A DNA stretch of 64,000 nucleotides from Micromonospora sp. NBRC 110009 (GTDB taxonomy: Bacteria > Actinomycetota > Actinomycetes > Mycobacteriales > Micromonosporaceae), in the NCBI RefSeq assembly GCF_030518795.1, contig NZ_CP130427.1, positions 5,518,001 through 5,582,000 of the forward strand, written 5' to 3'. The position numbers were made by a program, and so were the translations under genes. Each line of letters begins with the position of its first letter. Within the stretch, counting starts at the first letter, position 1. Shown here one piece after another: positions 53,132 to 61,821 of the stretch. The notes under the pieces are model-generated. The model had not been told where the DNA came from, did no database searches, and was given only the letters and a program-made list of their open reading frames with translations.

Positions 53132-54031
53132 TCAGTCCCGGGGCGCGAACAGCATGCGCGCCAGCATGAGCATCATCGCCGCGAAGCCGCCGACCAGGGA
53201 GAGCCAGGACCATGCCCAGCCGATGGTGAAGCCCAGCACCGCGAACGCCGCGATGGCGATCAGCCAGAGCGTGAGGGTGTACAGGCCGAACCGGGCGGCG
53301 GCGGCTGGGTCGTTCGTGAAACGGTCACCGACGTCGTGGTGGGATGCGTGTTGCTGGAGCACCCACGCCTTATGGCGGTTGGTCTGCGTGGCGCCCAGGC
53401 AGGTGAACGCGACGATCGAGGCCACGACGGCGAGTGCACCGCCGATCAGCCAGGGCAGCTCGGTCTCGATCAGGTACCGCCAGCCGGAGCCGACGCCCGC
53501 CAGGGCCAGGGTCGTGGCGGCCCCGTATCCGGCGGCGCGAAGGCCGGGCATCGGGTGGTTGGTGGTGGTTTCCTGCCGCAGGGCGTCGGCCACGATGAGG
53601 CCGACGGGCAGCGCGACGGCGACGATCGCGGCGAGCTGCGCCGGCTCGGGCACGGCGACGTCGACCGCGGCCAGGGCGAGGATGGCGAGCGCGGCGACGG
53701 CGATCGCCGCCAGGACGATCACGCGGACCAGGAATCCGGGCTTCGGTCGGACGCGGTGACGTGCCCACGCGGCGACGGGGGAGTCGGACCCGGTCTCCAT
53801 CTCGTCGATCAGGGATCGGACGTCGCCCAACTCGGCCATCGCGCGGCCGGTGGCGTCGGTCGGGGAGAGCCCGGCGCGTTCGAGATCGGCGACCCGGGCC
53901 ACCAGGTTGGCTCGGATCTCCTCCTTCAGGTCCTGAAGTTCGGGGGTCACCTCGACGCCTGCGAAGGCCTGGTCGAGGAGGCGGTGGATGTCCGTCGTGG
54001 AGCCGCGCGTGGTGTCGTTCGAGGCGGTCAT
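53132..54031 (-). CDS. Membrane protein with permease prefix (HAAS-type) domain
   Basis: The product has 299 residues. The N-terminal ~80 residues form the helical prefix domain (DIHRLLDQAFAGVEVTPELQ, DLKEEIRANLVARVADLERA, SPTDATGRAMAELGDVRSLI) often seen beside PadR regulators. Six membrane helices follow. PadR/HAAS pairs are thought to control membrane-linked responses, with the prefix domain touching the regulator. It starts 37 nt after the PadR stop and is co-transcribed. Confidence 0.8.
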   Translation of the reverse strand: MTASNDTTRGSTTDIHRLLDQAFAGVEVTPELQDLKEEIRANLVARVADLERAGLSPTDATGRAMAELGDVRSLIDEMETGSDSPVAAWARHRVRPKPGFLVRVIVLAAIAVAALAILALAAVDVAVPEPAQLAAIVAVALPVGLIVADALRQETTTNHPMPGLRAAGYGAATTLALAGVGSGWRYLIETELPWLIGGALAVVASIVAFTCLGATQTNRHKAWVLQQHASHHDVGDRFTNDPAAAARFGLYTLTLWLIAIAAFAVLGFTIGWAWSWLSLVGGFAAMMLMLARMLFAPRD

Positions 54032-54068
54032 GACGATGCCTTTCCAGTGGCCGGTTGCCGGGGGTGGG

Positions 54069-54440
54069 TTAGTCGCCGAGGTCGAGCAGCGAGTCGATGA
54101 GATCGCGCGTGACCACCCATGCCGCGACGTTGCGGCGGTAGACGGAGTGGCCGGCGTCGGTGATGCGGTAGTACTTCCGCCGCCCGCCCTTGGTTTCGTC
54201 GCCCCAGTAGGCCTCGACGAGTCCGTCCTTGACCAGGCGCCGGTAGCTCGCGTACAGCGTCGCTTCCTTGATCTCATACGCCCCGCCGGTCGCGTCGCGG
54301 ATCGTCTTGAAGATCTCGAAGCCGTAGCTGTCGCCGCGGCGCAGGATCCCCAGCACGATCGTGTCGGTGTGCCCGCGGAGCAGGTCGGCGGCGAAGGCGT
54401 CACCGAGAAGGGCGGCGTCACTCCCGCTTCTCTCAAACAT
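54069..54440 (-). CDS. PadR-family regulator
   Basis: A 123-residue winged-helix protein: LRGHTDTIVLGILRRGDSYG, FEIFKTIRDATGGAYEIKEA, TLYASYRRLVKDGLVEAYWG, then the wing GGRRKYYRITDAG. This is the PadR N-terminal domain, with a short C-terminal dimerisation helix. The start codon at 54440 is only 2 nt from a perfect palindrome and lacks a ribosome binding site, so it may be leaderless and autorepressed. Confidence 0.9.
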   Translation of the reverse strand: MFERSGSDAALLGDAFAADLLRGHTDTIVLGILRRGDSYGFEIFKTIRDATGGAYEIKEATLYASYRRLVKDGLVEAYWGDETKGGRRKYYRITDAGHSVYRRNVAAWVVTRDLIDSLLDLGD

Positions 54441-54441
54441 G

Positions 54442-54470
54442 ACTAGTACTTTATCAGATCCAGTACTAGT
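54442..54470 (-). promoter_or_regulatory. Perfect palindromic operator at the PadR start
   Basis: ACTAGTACT (54442-54450) and AGTACTAGT (54462-54470) form a perfect 9-bp inverted repeat with an 11-bp spacer, in an AT-rich patch. A GATAAA-like -10 sequence (minus strand, about 54452-54457) lies between the arms. PadR proteins commonly bind palindromes of the TACT-spacer-AGTA kind at their own promoter. Confidence 0.65.
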
Positions 54471-54547
54471 CCAGCCATACTCATTGCCGTCAAGAATGCT
54501 CAGGGCGTCCTTCAGCGGTGCTGTCGGGGAGGCCGGTGCCGCGGCGG

Positions 54548-56374
54548 TCAGTGGCCGCGGTAGAGGGCGTCGATGTCAGCGGCGCGATGCCGCTGCACCA
54601 CCTCGCGTTTGACCTTCAACGTGGGGGTGAGTTCACCGTTGGCCTCGGTGAAGTCGTCCGGCAGGATCCGGAAGGTCTTGATCGCCTCCGCGTGGGAGAC
54701 CGACCGGTTCGCCCGGTCGATCGCGCTCTGGATCTCGCCGCGCAGCGCCGGGTCCTCGCGCAACTCCGCGACCGAGGCGTGCGGGTGGCCGTGCGCGTCG
54801 CGCCACCGGGTCCACGCCTGCGGGTCGATGGTGACCAGGGCGGCGACGTATGGCTTGCCGTTGCCGGCCAGCATGGACTGGCTGACCAGCGGGTGTGCGC
54901 GGACCCGGTCCTCGAGCGGGGCGGGGGCGATGTTCTTGCCCTCCGCGGTCACCATGATCTCCTTGGTGCGTCCGGTGATCCGCAGGTAGCCGTCGTCGTC
55001 GAGGCTGCCGAGGTCGCCGGTGCGGAACCAGCCGTCGGCGGTGAACGTCTCGCTGGTCGCGGCCGGATTGTTCCAGTAGCCCCGGAACACGACGTCACTG
55101 CGGACGAGGATCTCCCCGCTGTCGGCGATGGCCAGCTCGACGCCGGGCAGCGGCCGGCCGACGGTGCCGATCCGCATCGCCGAGGGCCGGTTCACCGCCA
55201 GCGCCGGGGACGTTTCCGTCAACCCGTACCCCTCCAGGGTCGTGAGGCCGGCGCCCCGGAAGAAGTGCCCGAGCCGCTCACCGAGGGGAGCCCCGCCGAC
55301 CACGGCCAGCCGGCAGCGGCCGCCGAACGCGGCCCGCAGCTTCCGGTAGACCAGCAGGTCCAGCAGACCTCGCGCCAGCCGGAGGCCCGTCCCGGGGCCG
55401 GACGGCGTGTCGAGCGCCCGGCTGTACCGCGCCGCGACCCGGTCCGCGACGGCGAACAGCCACCCCTGATGCTGGTCGGCGGCCTTCTGCCGCGCCCCGG
55501 TGTACGCCTTCTCGAACATCCGCGGCACCGCGAGCACGAACGTCGGCCGGTGCCGGCGCAGCTGGTCCAGCACGCCACGCGCGCTGGGGCTGTGCACCAT
55601 GGTCGCCCGGGTCTGCACCATGCCCACCTGAATCATCCGGGCGAAGGCGTGCGCCAGCGGCAGGAAGAGGACCGTCGACGCCGCCTGGTTGAACAGCTCG
55701 GGCAGCGCCGCGACCGCGTTGGCGACGTCGAGGTGGATGTTCCGGTGCGTCAGCACGCAGCCCTTCGGCCGGCCCGTCGTCCCGCTGGTGTAGACGATCG
55801 TGGCCGGGTCCGCCCCCGACACCGCGGCCCGCCGGCGTTCGACGGCCGCCTCGTCGACGGCCCGACCCCGCTCGGCCAGCCGGACCAGGTCGCCGGCGTC
55901 GATCTGCCACACCTCGCGCAGCTCCGGCAGCCCGTCGCGTACGCCGGTCAGCAGCGCGGCGTGGTCGGCCGTCTCCACCACGCACGCCACCGCGCCCGAG
56001 TCGGCAAGGATCCAGGCCAGCTGCTCGGCGCTCGACGTGTCGTACACCGGAACGGTCACCGCGCCGATCGCCCACACCGCGTAGTCGACCAGGGTCCACT
56101 CGTACCGGGTGCGGCTCATCAGCACCACCCGGGCCCCCGGCGTCACGCCCGCCGCGACCAGCCCGCGGGCCACGGCCAGCACGTCGTCGCGGAACTGCCG
56201 GCAGGTCACCACGGACGGGTCACCGGACGGGTGCGGCCACGTCCGGGCGTCCGGGTCCGGGCGCCGGAACTGCACCGCGCCCGGGTCCCGCCGCCCGTTG
56301 TCCCACACCACGTCGGCCAGCCCGACCGACTCCCCGCCGGTGACCTTCGGCTCCACGCTGACGTTGCGCCGCAT
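54548..56374 (-). CDS. Long-chain acyl-CoA synthetase (AMP-forming)
   Basis: The product has 608 residues. It has the adenylate-forming P-loop IVYTSGTTGRPKG followed by CVLTHRN, EGYGLTETSPALAVNRPSAM, and the hinge region GWFRTGDLGSLDDDGYLRIT and GRTKEIMVTAEGKNIAP. The C-terminus carries the catalytic Lys region NGELTPTLKVKREVV. This is the FadD15-like group, which activates fatty acids as CoA thioesters. Either the GTG at 56377 or the ATG at 56374 may be used. It lies 15 nt after the small gene before it. Confidence 0.92.
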   Translation of the reverse strand: MRRNVSVEPKVTGGESVGLADVVWDNGRRDPGAVQFRRPDPDARTWPHPSGDPSVVTCRQFRDDVLAVARGLVAAGVTPGARVVLMSRTRYEWTLVDYAVWAIGAVTVPVYDTSSAEQLAWILADSGAVACVVETADHAALLTGVRDGLPELREVWQIDAGDLVRLAERGRAVDEAAVERRRAAVSGADPATIVYTSGTTGRPKGCVLTHRNIHLDVANAVAALPELFNQAASTVLFLPLAHAFARMIQVGMVQTRATMVHSPSARGVLDQLRRHRPTFVLAVPRMFEKAYTGARQKAADQHQGWLFAVADRVAARYSRALDTPSGPGTGLRLARGLLDLLVYRKLRAAFGGRCRLAVVGGAPLGERLGHFFRGAGLTTLEGYGLTETSPALAVNRPSAMRIGTVGRPLPGVELAIADSGEILVRSDVVFRGYWNNPAATSETFTADGWFRTGDLGSLDDDGYLRITGRTKEIMVTAEGKNIAPAPLEDRVRAHPLVSQSMLAGNGKPYVAALVTIDPQAWTRWRDAHGHPHASVAELREDPALRGEIQSAIDRANRSVSHAEAIKTFRILPDDFTEANGELTPTLKVKREVVQRHRAADIDALYRGH

Positions 56375-56389
56375 CACGCTCAGGATTTC

Positions 56390-56650
56390 CTAGCGGCTCC
56401 GCTTGAGCTGGTCGCAGAGCTTCTCGGGGTCCCGTACGAAATCCATGCCCTTGTCGCGCAGCCGGGAGAAGTCGTCGATCATGTGCTGCACCTCGCCGGG
56501 GGTGAACCGTCGGTCCTCGTCGCCCGACTTCTTCAGCCAGCCGATCACGTCGTCGTAGCCTTTCCAGTCCCGCTTGCCCATCAGGCGCTCGATGTCGGTG
56601 ACGTCGTAGTCCTTCTGCATCGCCTGGCTGGCCGGATCGTGGATCTTCAT
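56390..56650 (-). CDS. Small hydrophilic protein, unknown function
   Basis: An 86-residue charged, helical protein: ASQAMQKDYDVTDIERLMGK, DWKGYDDVIGWLKKSGDEDR, FTPGEVQHMIDDFSRLRDKG and ending DPEKLCDQLKRSR. No family is recognised with confidence. GGAGGAG precedes the ATG at 56650. It is probably in an operon with the acyl-CoA synthetase, 15 nt downstream. Confidence 0.7.
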   Translation of the reverse strand: MKIHDPASQAMQKDYDVTDIERLMGKRDWKGYDDVIGWLKKSGDEDRRFTPGEVQHMIDDFSRLRDKGMDFVRDPEKLCDQLKRSR

Positions 56651-56734
56651 TGCCTGCTCCTCCCCGTGGGACGGTGGTCTGCCGCGCGATTGCCCGAGGC
56701 GTCCGGCGGCAAACGGCCAGCGGGATGATCGCCG

Positions 56735-58021
56735 TCAGACGCCCGACGGATACGTCTCGGGCTCGGCCAGGCCGATGGGCCGTACGCGCAGCGGTCGGAC
56801 CGCCTGGGTCTCGTCGATCCAGCAGAAGGCGTCGTAGCGATCGCCGAGCACTGTGGGCACGTAGTTGCCGAAGCTCTCCCGCTCGGGGTGGTAGACGACG
56901 CCGATCGCCCGGTGGTCGAGCTCGTCGGCGAGCACGTCGGGCTTGCCGTCGCTCGGGAAGACGAACAGGGACTGCGCCGGCGCGGCGCCGTGCAGGACCT
57001 CTTCCAGGGAGTGCCGGCGGCCCGGTGGCACCGGCATCACCTCCATCGGCGCGCCCCACGCGTCGCCGGCCACCACTGTGCCGTGGTGGGTGCCGAAACC
57101 GACCAGCATGACCTGGTCCGGGCCGTACCGCTCCCGGGCGAGTTGGCCGATGTTGACCTCTCCGGCGTCGGTCATGTCGGTGGCCCGGGCATCCCCGACG
57201 TGGGTGTTGTGCGCCCAGACGACCGCCTTCGACCCCGGCCCGTAGTGCCGCAGCAGCCGGTCGAGGGTGTCGTCCATGTGCCGGTCGCGGACGTTCCACG
57301 ACTCTCGGCCACCGCGCGCCATCGTCCGGTAGTAGCGCTCCGCCCCGGCGACGATCTCGGCGTTCTGCCAGGCCCCGAAGCGGCCCGCGCCGTCGGCCAG
57401 GGCCCGCTCGCGCAGCCCGACGAGCAGGTCCACCACCTCGTTCTCGCAGTTGTTCGGCACGAACCGGGTGGCGAGCGCGTACTGCTGCGGGTCTTCCTCG
57501 TAGGGCTGGAAGCAGCGGTACGCGGCCAGCGCCGCGGGCACCTGCTCCGGGTCGTGCTCCTGCAGCCAGGTGATGATCTCGCGCAGCGACTCCCACAGCG
57601 AGTACACGTCCAGACCGTGGAACCCGGCGCGGTCCGGCTCGTCCACCCCCGCGTTGCGGGTACGTAGCCAGCGGGTGAAGTCCATGATCTCCTCGTTGGC
57701 CCACATCCAGGTCGGCCAGCGCTCGAAGGTGGCGAGCGCATCCCGCGGGTCGCTCGGCGCGCCCGGGTGGCAGCGGACGCTGCGGTCCACCCGGTCGCAG
57801 TCGGGCCAGTCACCCTCCACGGCGACGAACGAGAAGCCCTGCTCCTCGATCAGCCGCCGGCTGATCGCCGCGCGCCAGGTGTAGAACTCGTGCGTGCCGT
57901 GGCTCGCCTCGCCGAGCATCACCACCCGGGCGTTTCCGATCCGGTCCAGCAGTACGTCCAGGTCACCCGGGTCGGCCAGCGGCGCTGCCAGCCCGGTCAC
58001 CTCGTCGTCGTAGCGCCCCAT
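56735..58021 (-). CDS. Erythromycin-esterase-family protein
   Basis: The product has 428 residues. The family marks are GEASHGTHEFYTWRAAISRR, FVAVEGDWPDCDRVDR, a Trp-rich ...ANEEIMDFTRWLR, FHGLDVYSLWESL, VVWAHNTHVGDARATDM and VLHGAAPAQSLFVF. His and Glu of the GEASHGT region and the AHNTH motif would form the active site. Some members hydrolyse macrolide rings; most actinobacterial ones have no known substrate. GGGGGTGA precedes the ATG at 58021. It is a single gene. Confidence 0.88.
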   Translation of the reverse strand: MGRYDDEVTGLAAPLADPGDLDVLLDRIGNARVVMLGEASHGTHEFYTWRAAISRRLIEEQGFSFVAVEGDWPDCDRVDRSVRCHPGAPSDPRDALATFERWPTWMWANEEIMDFTRWLRTRNAGVDEPDRAGFHGLDVYSLWESLREIITWLQEHDPEQVPAALAAYRCFQPYEEDPQQYALATRFVPNNCENEVVDLLVGLRERALADGAGRFGAWQNAEIVAGAERYYRTMARGGRESWNVRDRHMDDTLDRLLRHYGPGSKAVVWAHNTHVGDARATDMTDAGEVNIGQLARERYGPDQVMLVGFGTHHGTVVAGDAWGAPMEVMPVPPGRRHSLEEVLHGAAPAQSLFVFPSDGKPDVLADELDHRAIGVVYHPERESFGNYVPTVLGDRYDAFCWIDETQAVRPLRVRPIGLAEPETYPSGV

Positions 58022-58193
58022 GTTCACCCCCGCCGCGTCAGGATCCGGCCCCGTGCCCCTGGCGTACCCGACCCGGCATCGGCCATGCGAGCCGGCGGAG
58101 CGGGCCGCGACGTCCGGATGCGCGTTGGTTCGGACGGCGGCGAATGACCGGTGTCCTGCCGGGTAGGCGGGCGGGGACACCGAGGAGAGGCCG

Positions 58194-58526
58194 ATGACCG
58201 TAACCGTTCCCGACGTGATCGTCCGTTATTACCAGCTCGCCGCCGAACCGGACGTCGACGCCTTCGTCTCCTGCTTCACCGATGACGCGATCGTCGCCGA
58301 CGAGGACCGGACCTACGAGGGGCCGGCGGCGATCCGCGCCTGGCGGGAGCAGACCACGGCGCAGTTCGACTACCAGGCGGTGCCGGAAGCGGTCGAGGAG
58401 GAGGCCGGCGGCAACCTGGTGGTGACGACGTTCGTCTCGGGCACGTTTCCGGGTAGCCCGGTCCGGCTGCGCTACCGGTTCACGCTGCGCGACGGCCTGA
58501 TCGGCGCCCTGGACATCCGCCCGTGA
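58194..58526 (+). CDS. SnoaL/NTF2-like protein
   Basis: A 110-residue protein of the NTF2-like fold: VIVRYYQLAAEPDVDAFVSC, FTDDAIVADEDRTYEGPAAI, RAWREQ, and closing strands VVTTFVSGTFPGSPVRLRYR and FTLRDGLIGALDIRP. Such proteins are small isomerases, cyclases or binding proteins. GAGAGG precedes the ATG. It is a single gene. Confidence 0.85.
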   Translation: MTVTVPDVIVRYYQLAAEPDVDAFVSCFTDDAIVADEDRTYEGPAAIRAWREQTTAQFDYQAVPEAVEEEAGGNLVVTTFVSGTFPGSPVRLRYRFTLRDGLIGALDIRP

Positions 58527-58553
58527 GGGCCGTCGGCGCGTCCCGCGCGGCGC

Positions 58554-58868
58554 TTGCCGCAAACTCGGCATAACCGCGATACCCAAGGTGGCGAACCCGT
58601 AACTTTGAGCTGCTGTCCAGGCTTCCCGGGGTCGAGTGGGTCGACGTCGGTGGTCGGCGGGTTCATCGGGGCAGTGGCACTGTCGGTCGCCGGGCTGCCG
58701 ACCGGCTCGTCGGCCAGCTTCACGCCGAACCCCGTCGGCGCCGCCGGCGCCGCCACCCTGCGGGTGAGCACCGCCAGCCGGACCCCACGCGGCACGTTCA
58801 CGTTGGTCATCACCGGCGCCAGCGGCTCGCTGGTCCACCAGGCCACCGCGACGCTGGTGGTCCGCTAG
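58554..58868 (+). pseudogene. C-terminal beta-sandwich fragment of a secreted protein
   Basis: From about 58660 the frame reads VALSVAGLPTGSSASFTPNP, GAATLRVSTASRTPRGTFTL and SLVHQATATLVVR then stop. This is the Ig-like beta-sandwich unit that ends many actinobacterial secreted hydrolases. Upstream sequence in the frame is not protein-like, and there is no signal peptide or proper start. It is therefore a leftover 3' end of a lost exported-protein gene. Confidence 0.55.
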
Positions 58869-58919
58869 CAGGCGGCCGACCAAGCCGACCCGGAGCGTCG
58901 TGCCCGTTCTCGATGGCGC

Positions 58920-60176
58920 CTATCCGAGCTGCGTCCCGGGTGCCGCGGGCGGCTGCAGCTCGTCGAGCGGGACGTCGGGGTCGGCCAGGCGGTCGAGGTC
59001 GACCGGGTCCGCCGCCGCGACGAGCCGCCGGATCGACGGGACAACGTCCCACACGTTGACGTTCATGCCGGCCAGCACCCGCCCGCCGGCGGTCCAGAAG
59101 GCGATGAACTCGCGCTTGGCGACGTCACCCCGGACGACCACCCGGTCGAACTTCCCGGGCGGGGCATGTCCGACGTACTCCATGCCCAGGTCGTACTGGT
59201 CCGTGTAGAAGTAGGGCAGCTCGTCGTAGCTCACCGGCTGTCCCAGCATGGCCCGGGCTGCCGCGGCGCCGGCGTGGAGCGCGTTGGCCCAGTGCTCGAC
59301 GCGCAGGTGCCGGCGCAGCACGGGATGGTAGGCGTTGGCGACGTCGCCGGCCGCGTGGATGTGCGGGTCGGCGGTGCGCAGGGACGCGTCGACGACGATC
59401 CCGTTCTCGACGGGGAGGCCCGCCGCCGTCGCCAGCTCGGTGTTCGGCCGTACGCCCACGGCCACCACCACGGCGTCGGCGGGCAACTCGGTGCCGTCGG
59501 CCAGCAGGACGGAGGAGACGCCATCGGTGCCGCGGACCGCGACGACCTCGGTGTCGAAGTGGAAGGTGACGCCGTGGTCCCGGTGCAGGTTGGCGAACAC
59601 CCGGGCGATCTCGTCGCCGAGCACCCGGCGCAACGGCAGCGCGGCCGTCTCGACGACGTCGACGGTGGCGCCGCGCAGCCGGGCCGCCGCGGCGACCTCC
59701 AGGCCGATCCACCCCGCTCCGACGATCACGACGCGCGCGCCGTCGACCAGCGCCGCGCCGATTCGCCGGCTGTCGGCGAGGGTACGCAGCCGCAGCACCC
59801 CGTCCAGGCCGACGCCGGGTGCCGCGAGGTCGCGGGGTGTGGCGCCGGTGGCCAGCAGCAGCTTGTCGTACCGGACGTGCTGGCCGTCGGCGAGCCGGAC
59901 CTCTCGGGCGGACCGGTCGACGGCCTCGACGCTGACGGCGGTGCGCAGATCGACGTCGTGCTCGGCGTACCACCCGGCCTCGTGGACGAACACGCTGTCG
60001 GGTTCGGCGTCCCCGGTCAGCAGGCCCTTGGACAGTGGTGGCCGCTCGTACGGTCGCTCGGGCTCGTCGCCGAGCACGACGATGCCGCCGCCGAAGCCCT
60101 CCTCCCGCAGCGTCTGCGCGGCCCGCGCGCCGGCGAGCCCGCCTCCCACGATCACGAACGTGCCGGTCTTCGACAT
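58920..60176 (-). CDS. FAD-dependent ferredoxin-reductase-like oxidoreductase
   Basis: The product has 418 residues. It has the FAD-binding GxGxxG in VIVGGGLAGARAAQTLREEG, RPYERPPLSKGLL, the NAD-binding VVIVGAGWIGLEVAAAARLR, and the second FAD motif in ADPHIHAAGDVANAY. It belongs to the ferredoxin/rubredoxin/putidaredoxin reductase group. AAGGAGC precedes the ATG. It follows the GTP cyclohydrolase gene by 28 nt, so the four genes 58920-61716 may be one operon. Confidence 0.9.
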   Translation of the reverse strand: MSKTGTFVIVGGGLAGARAAQTLREEGFGGGIVVLGDEPERPYERPPLSKGLLTGDAEPDSVFVHEAGWYAEHDVDLRTAVSVEAVDRSAREVRLADGQHVRYDKLLLATGATPRDLAAPGVGLDGVLRLRTLADSRRIGAALVDGARVVIVGAGWIGLEVAAAARLRGATVDVVETAALPLRRVLGDEIARVFANLHRDHGVTFHFDTEVVAVRGTDGVSSVLLADGTELPADAVVVAVGVRPNTELATAAGLPVENGIVVDASLRTADPHIHAAGDVANAYHPVLRRHLRVEHWANALHAGAAAARAMLGQPVSYDELPYFYTDQYDLGMEYVGHAPPGKFDRVVVRGDVAKREFIAFWTAGGRVLAGMNVNVWDVVPSIRRLVAAADPVDLDRLADPDVPLDELQPPAAPGTQLG

Positions 60177-60204
60177 CGGTCCAGCTCCTTTTCAGGTACG
60201 CCGG

Positions 60205-60801
60205 TCAGCGGTGGCCGACCCCAGCCAGGGTGAAGAACTCGGCGCGCGAGCGGTGGTCGTCGCGCAGGGTGCCGAGCAGGGTGGAGGTGATGGTGCTGCT
60301 GCCGACGGCCTGGACGCCGCGCAGCGTCATGCACAGGTGTTCCGCTTCGATGACCACGCCGACCCCGCGCGGGCGCAGCTGGGTGGTCAGCCAGTCGGCG
60401 ATCTGTTTGGTCAGGCGCTCCTGGACCTGCGGGCCGTGGGCGAACAGTTCGACCACCCGGGCCAGTTTGGACAGTCCCAGGATGCGTTCGCCGGGCAGGT
60501 AGCCGACGTGCGCGACGCCGACGAACGGCAGCAGGTGGTGTTCGCAGACCGACCGGATCGGGATGGCCCGGGCCAGCACCAGCTCGTCGTAGCCCTCGTC
60601 GTTGTCGAAGGTGGTCAGCTGGAACTCGCGCGGGGTGAGCAGTTCGGCGTAGGCGCGGGCCATCCGGCCCGGGGTGTCGGCGAGCCCCTCGGCGGAGAGG
60701 TCCACGCCGAGCGCGGCCAGGAACTCCGCCGCAGCCCGTTCGGCGGCGGCCAGGTCGCGGCGGGGACGCTGGTGCGGCACCCGGAGGGCGGTGACCGTCA
60801 C
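60205..60801 (-). CDS. folE: GTP cyclohydrolase I
   Basis: A 198-residue T-fold enzyme. The zinc/catalytic residues are in SVCEHHLLPFVGVAHVGYLP and in VVIEAEHLCMTLRGVQAVGS. QERLTKQIADWL and SSTITSTLLGTL are the usual surrounding motifs. It converts GTP to dihydroneopterin triphosphate for folate or pterin synthesis. GGAGG precedes the GTG start. No other folate gene is nearby, so this may be a second copy tied to a stress response or to a pterin-using neighbour. Confidence 0.93.
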   Translation of the reverse strand: MTVTALRVPHQRPRRDLAAAERAAAEFLAALGVDLSAEGLADTPGRMARAYAELLTPREFQLTTFDNDEGYDELVLARAIPIRSVCEHHLLPFVGVAHVGYLPGERILGLSKLARVVELFAHGPQVQERLTKQIADWLTTQLRPRGVGVVIEAEHLCMTLRGVQAVGSSTITSTLLGTLRDDHRSRAEFFTLAGVGHR

Positions 60802-60802
60802 C

Positions 60803-61198
60803 TCAGTGACCTCCCACGCCGAGGGCGACGAGCGCGGTCAGGACCAGCGTGGCGGCGGCGAACAGGCCGTGGCCGACCACCACGGGTACGGGGAACCGGG
60901 ACTCGGCGGTCCCCGAACGCCGGGCCGGAATCCAGCGGGCCAGCATCGTGAAGCCGAGCAGCGCCACCGGCAGGAGCGTCCCGAACGCGACCCACGCGAG
61001 CGCCTCGTTGTCGACGACCAGGTAGACGATCCACAGCACCAGCCCGATCGCGGCCAGGGCGAAGTGGCCGAACACCAGGCCCGGCGCGAGGCGGCTGCCG
61101 CCTCCCGGTCGATGGCCACCGTGCGCGATCCAGGTGCCGAGCATGACGAAGCCACCGGCGGCGGTGATCAGCCAGGTGACGAGTGCGGCGATGCCCAT
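60803..61198 (-). CDS. Small four-helix membrane protein
   Basis: A 131-residue protein with four membrane helices (VTWLITAAGGFVMLGTWIAH, LVFGHFALAAIGLVLWIVYL, AWVAFGTLLPVALLGFTMLA and VVVGHGLFAAATLVLTALVA). His residues in helices one, two and four (WIAHGGH, VFGHF, VVGHG) could ligate haem, like small cytochrome-type membrane proteins. Its ATG shares one base with the stop of the upstream DUF2231 gene, and it ends just before folE. Confidence 0.65.
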   Translation of the reverse strand: MGIAALVTWLITAAGGFVMLGTWIAHGGHRPGGGSRLAPGLVFGHFALAAIGLVLWIVYLVVDNEALAWVAFGTLLPVALLGFTMLARWIPARRSGTAESRFPVPVVVGHGLFAAATLVLTALVALGVGGH

Positions 61199-61716
61199 CA
61201 GGAGTTCTCCTTGTCTGTGCTGCGGTAGCCGGGTGCCTGGGTGGTCTCGTCGGCGACGCGCACGCCGTACCGGTAGGCCAGCTCGCCGCCGAGGTAACCG
61301 GCGACGGTCAGCCCGGCGAGGCTGACCGCCGAGAGCGCCAGCGGTCCCGCGGCCACCGGACCCGCCGTGCCGGCACCCCGGACGGCGAAGTTGACCGCGT
61401 ACGCGCCGGTGACCGCGAGGTTGATCGCCATGTGCGCGAGTGCGGTGCGGAAGACGGGGGTGCCGGTAGGGATGGCGAACAGGTCCAGGAAGCCGACCAG
61501 TGCGGCGGCGAGCGCGCCGATGACGCCAAGGCCGATGAGCCACCGTGCGCCCTCGGCCAGGGCCTGCGGCTCGGATACGAACCGGGAGGCGAGGTCGAAG
61601 GCGAAGCTGGCCACCCAGGCGCCGATCGGCACGGCCACCAGCGCGGGATGGAGCGGGTGGCCGTACCGGCCGGCCAGGTTGCTCACCGGATGCTTGGCGC
61701 GGTCCATGGGTCGCAT
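61198..61716 (-). CDS. DUF2231 membrane protein
   Basis: A 172-residue protein with four membrane helices and the family opening GRYGHPLHPALVAVPIGAWV. It continues LIGLGVIGALAAALVGFLDL and ALAHMAINLAVTGAYAVNFA, with conserved His residues suited to haem or metal binding. The ATG at 61716 is preferred (GGGGG about 8 nt upstream) over one at 61749. It is first in a minus-strand run that continues through folE, and is divergent from the SufR-like regulator across a palindrome. Confidence 0.85.
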   Translation of the reverse strand: MRPMDRAKHPVSNLAGRYGHPLHPALVAVPIGAWVASFAFDLASRFVSEPQALAEGARWLIGLGVIGALAAALVGFLDLFAIPTGTPVFRTALAHMAINLAVTGAYAVNFAVRGAGTAGPVAAGPLALSAVSLAGLTVAGYLGGELAYRYGVRVADETTQAPGYRSTDKENS

Positions 61717-61736
61717 GAAAACCCCCAAGGCATTTT

Positions 61737-61754
61737 CACCAACAACCATTGGTG
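61737..61754. promoter_or_regulatory. Palindromic operator between divergent genes
   Basis: CACCAA and TTGGTG form a perfect 6-bp inverted repeat with a 6-bp spacer, next to an AT-rich TTATAGAT that could be the -10 box for the plus-strand regulator. A similar half-site (CTGGTG) lies at 61802-61807. It is the likely binding site for the regulator encoded at 61822-62490. Confidence 0.5.
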
Positions 61755-61821
61755 TTATAGATCATGCTGCCCCAGCCCGCCCGGAATTTCAATAGCCTTC
61801 ACTGGTGATAATCTCGGGGCT

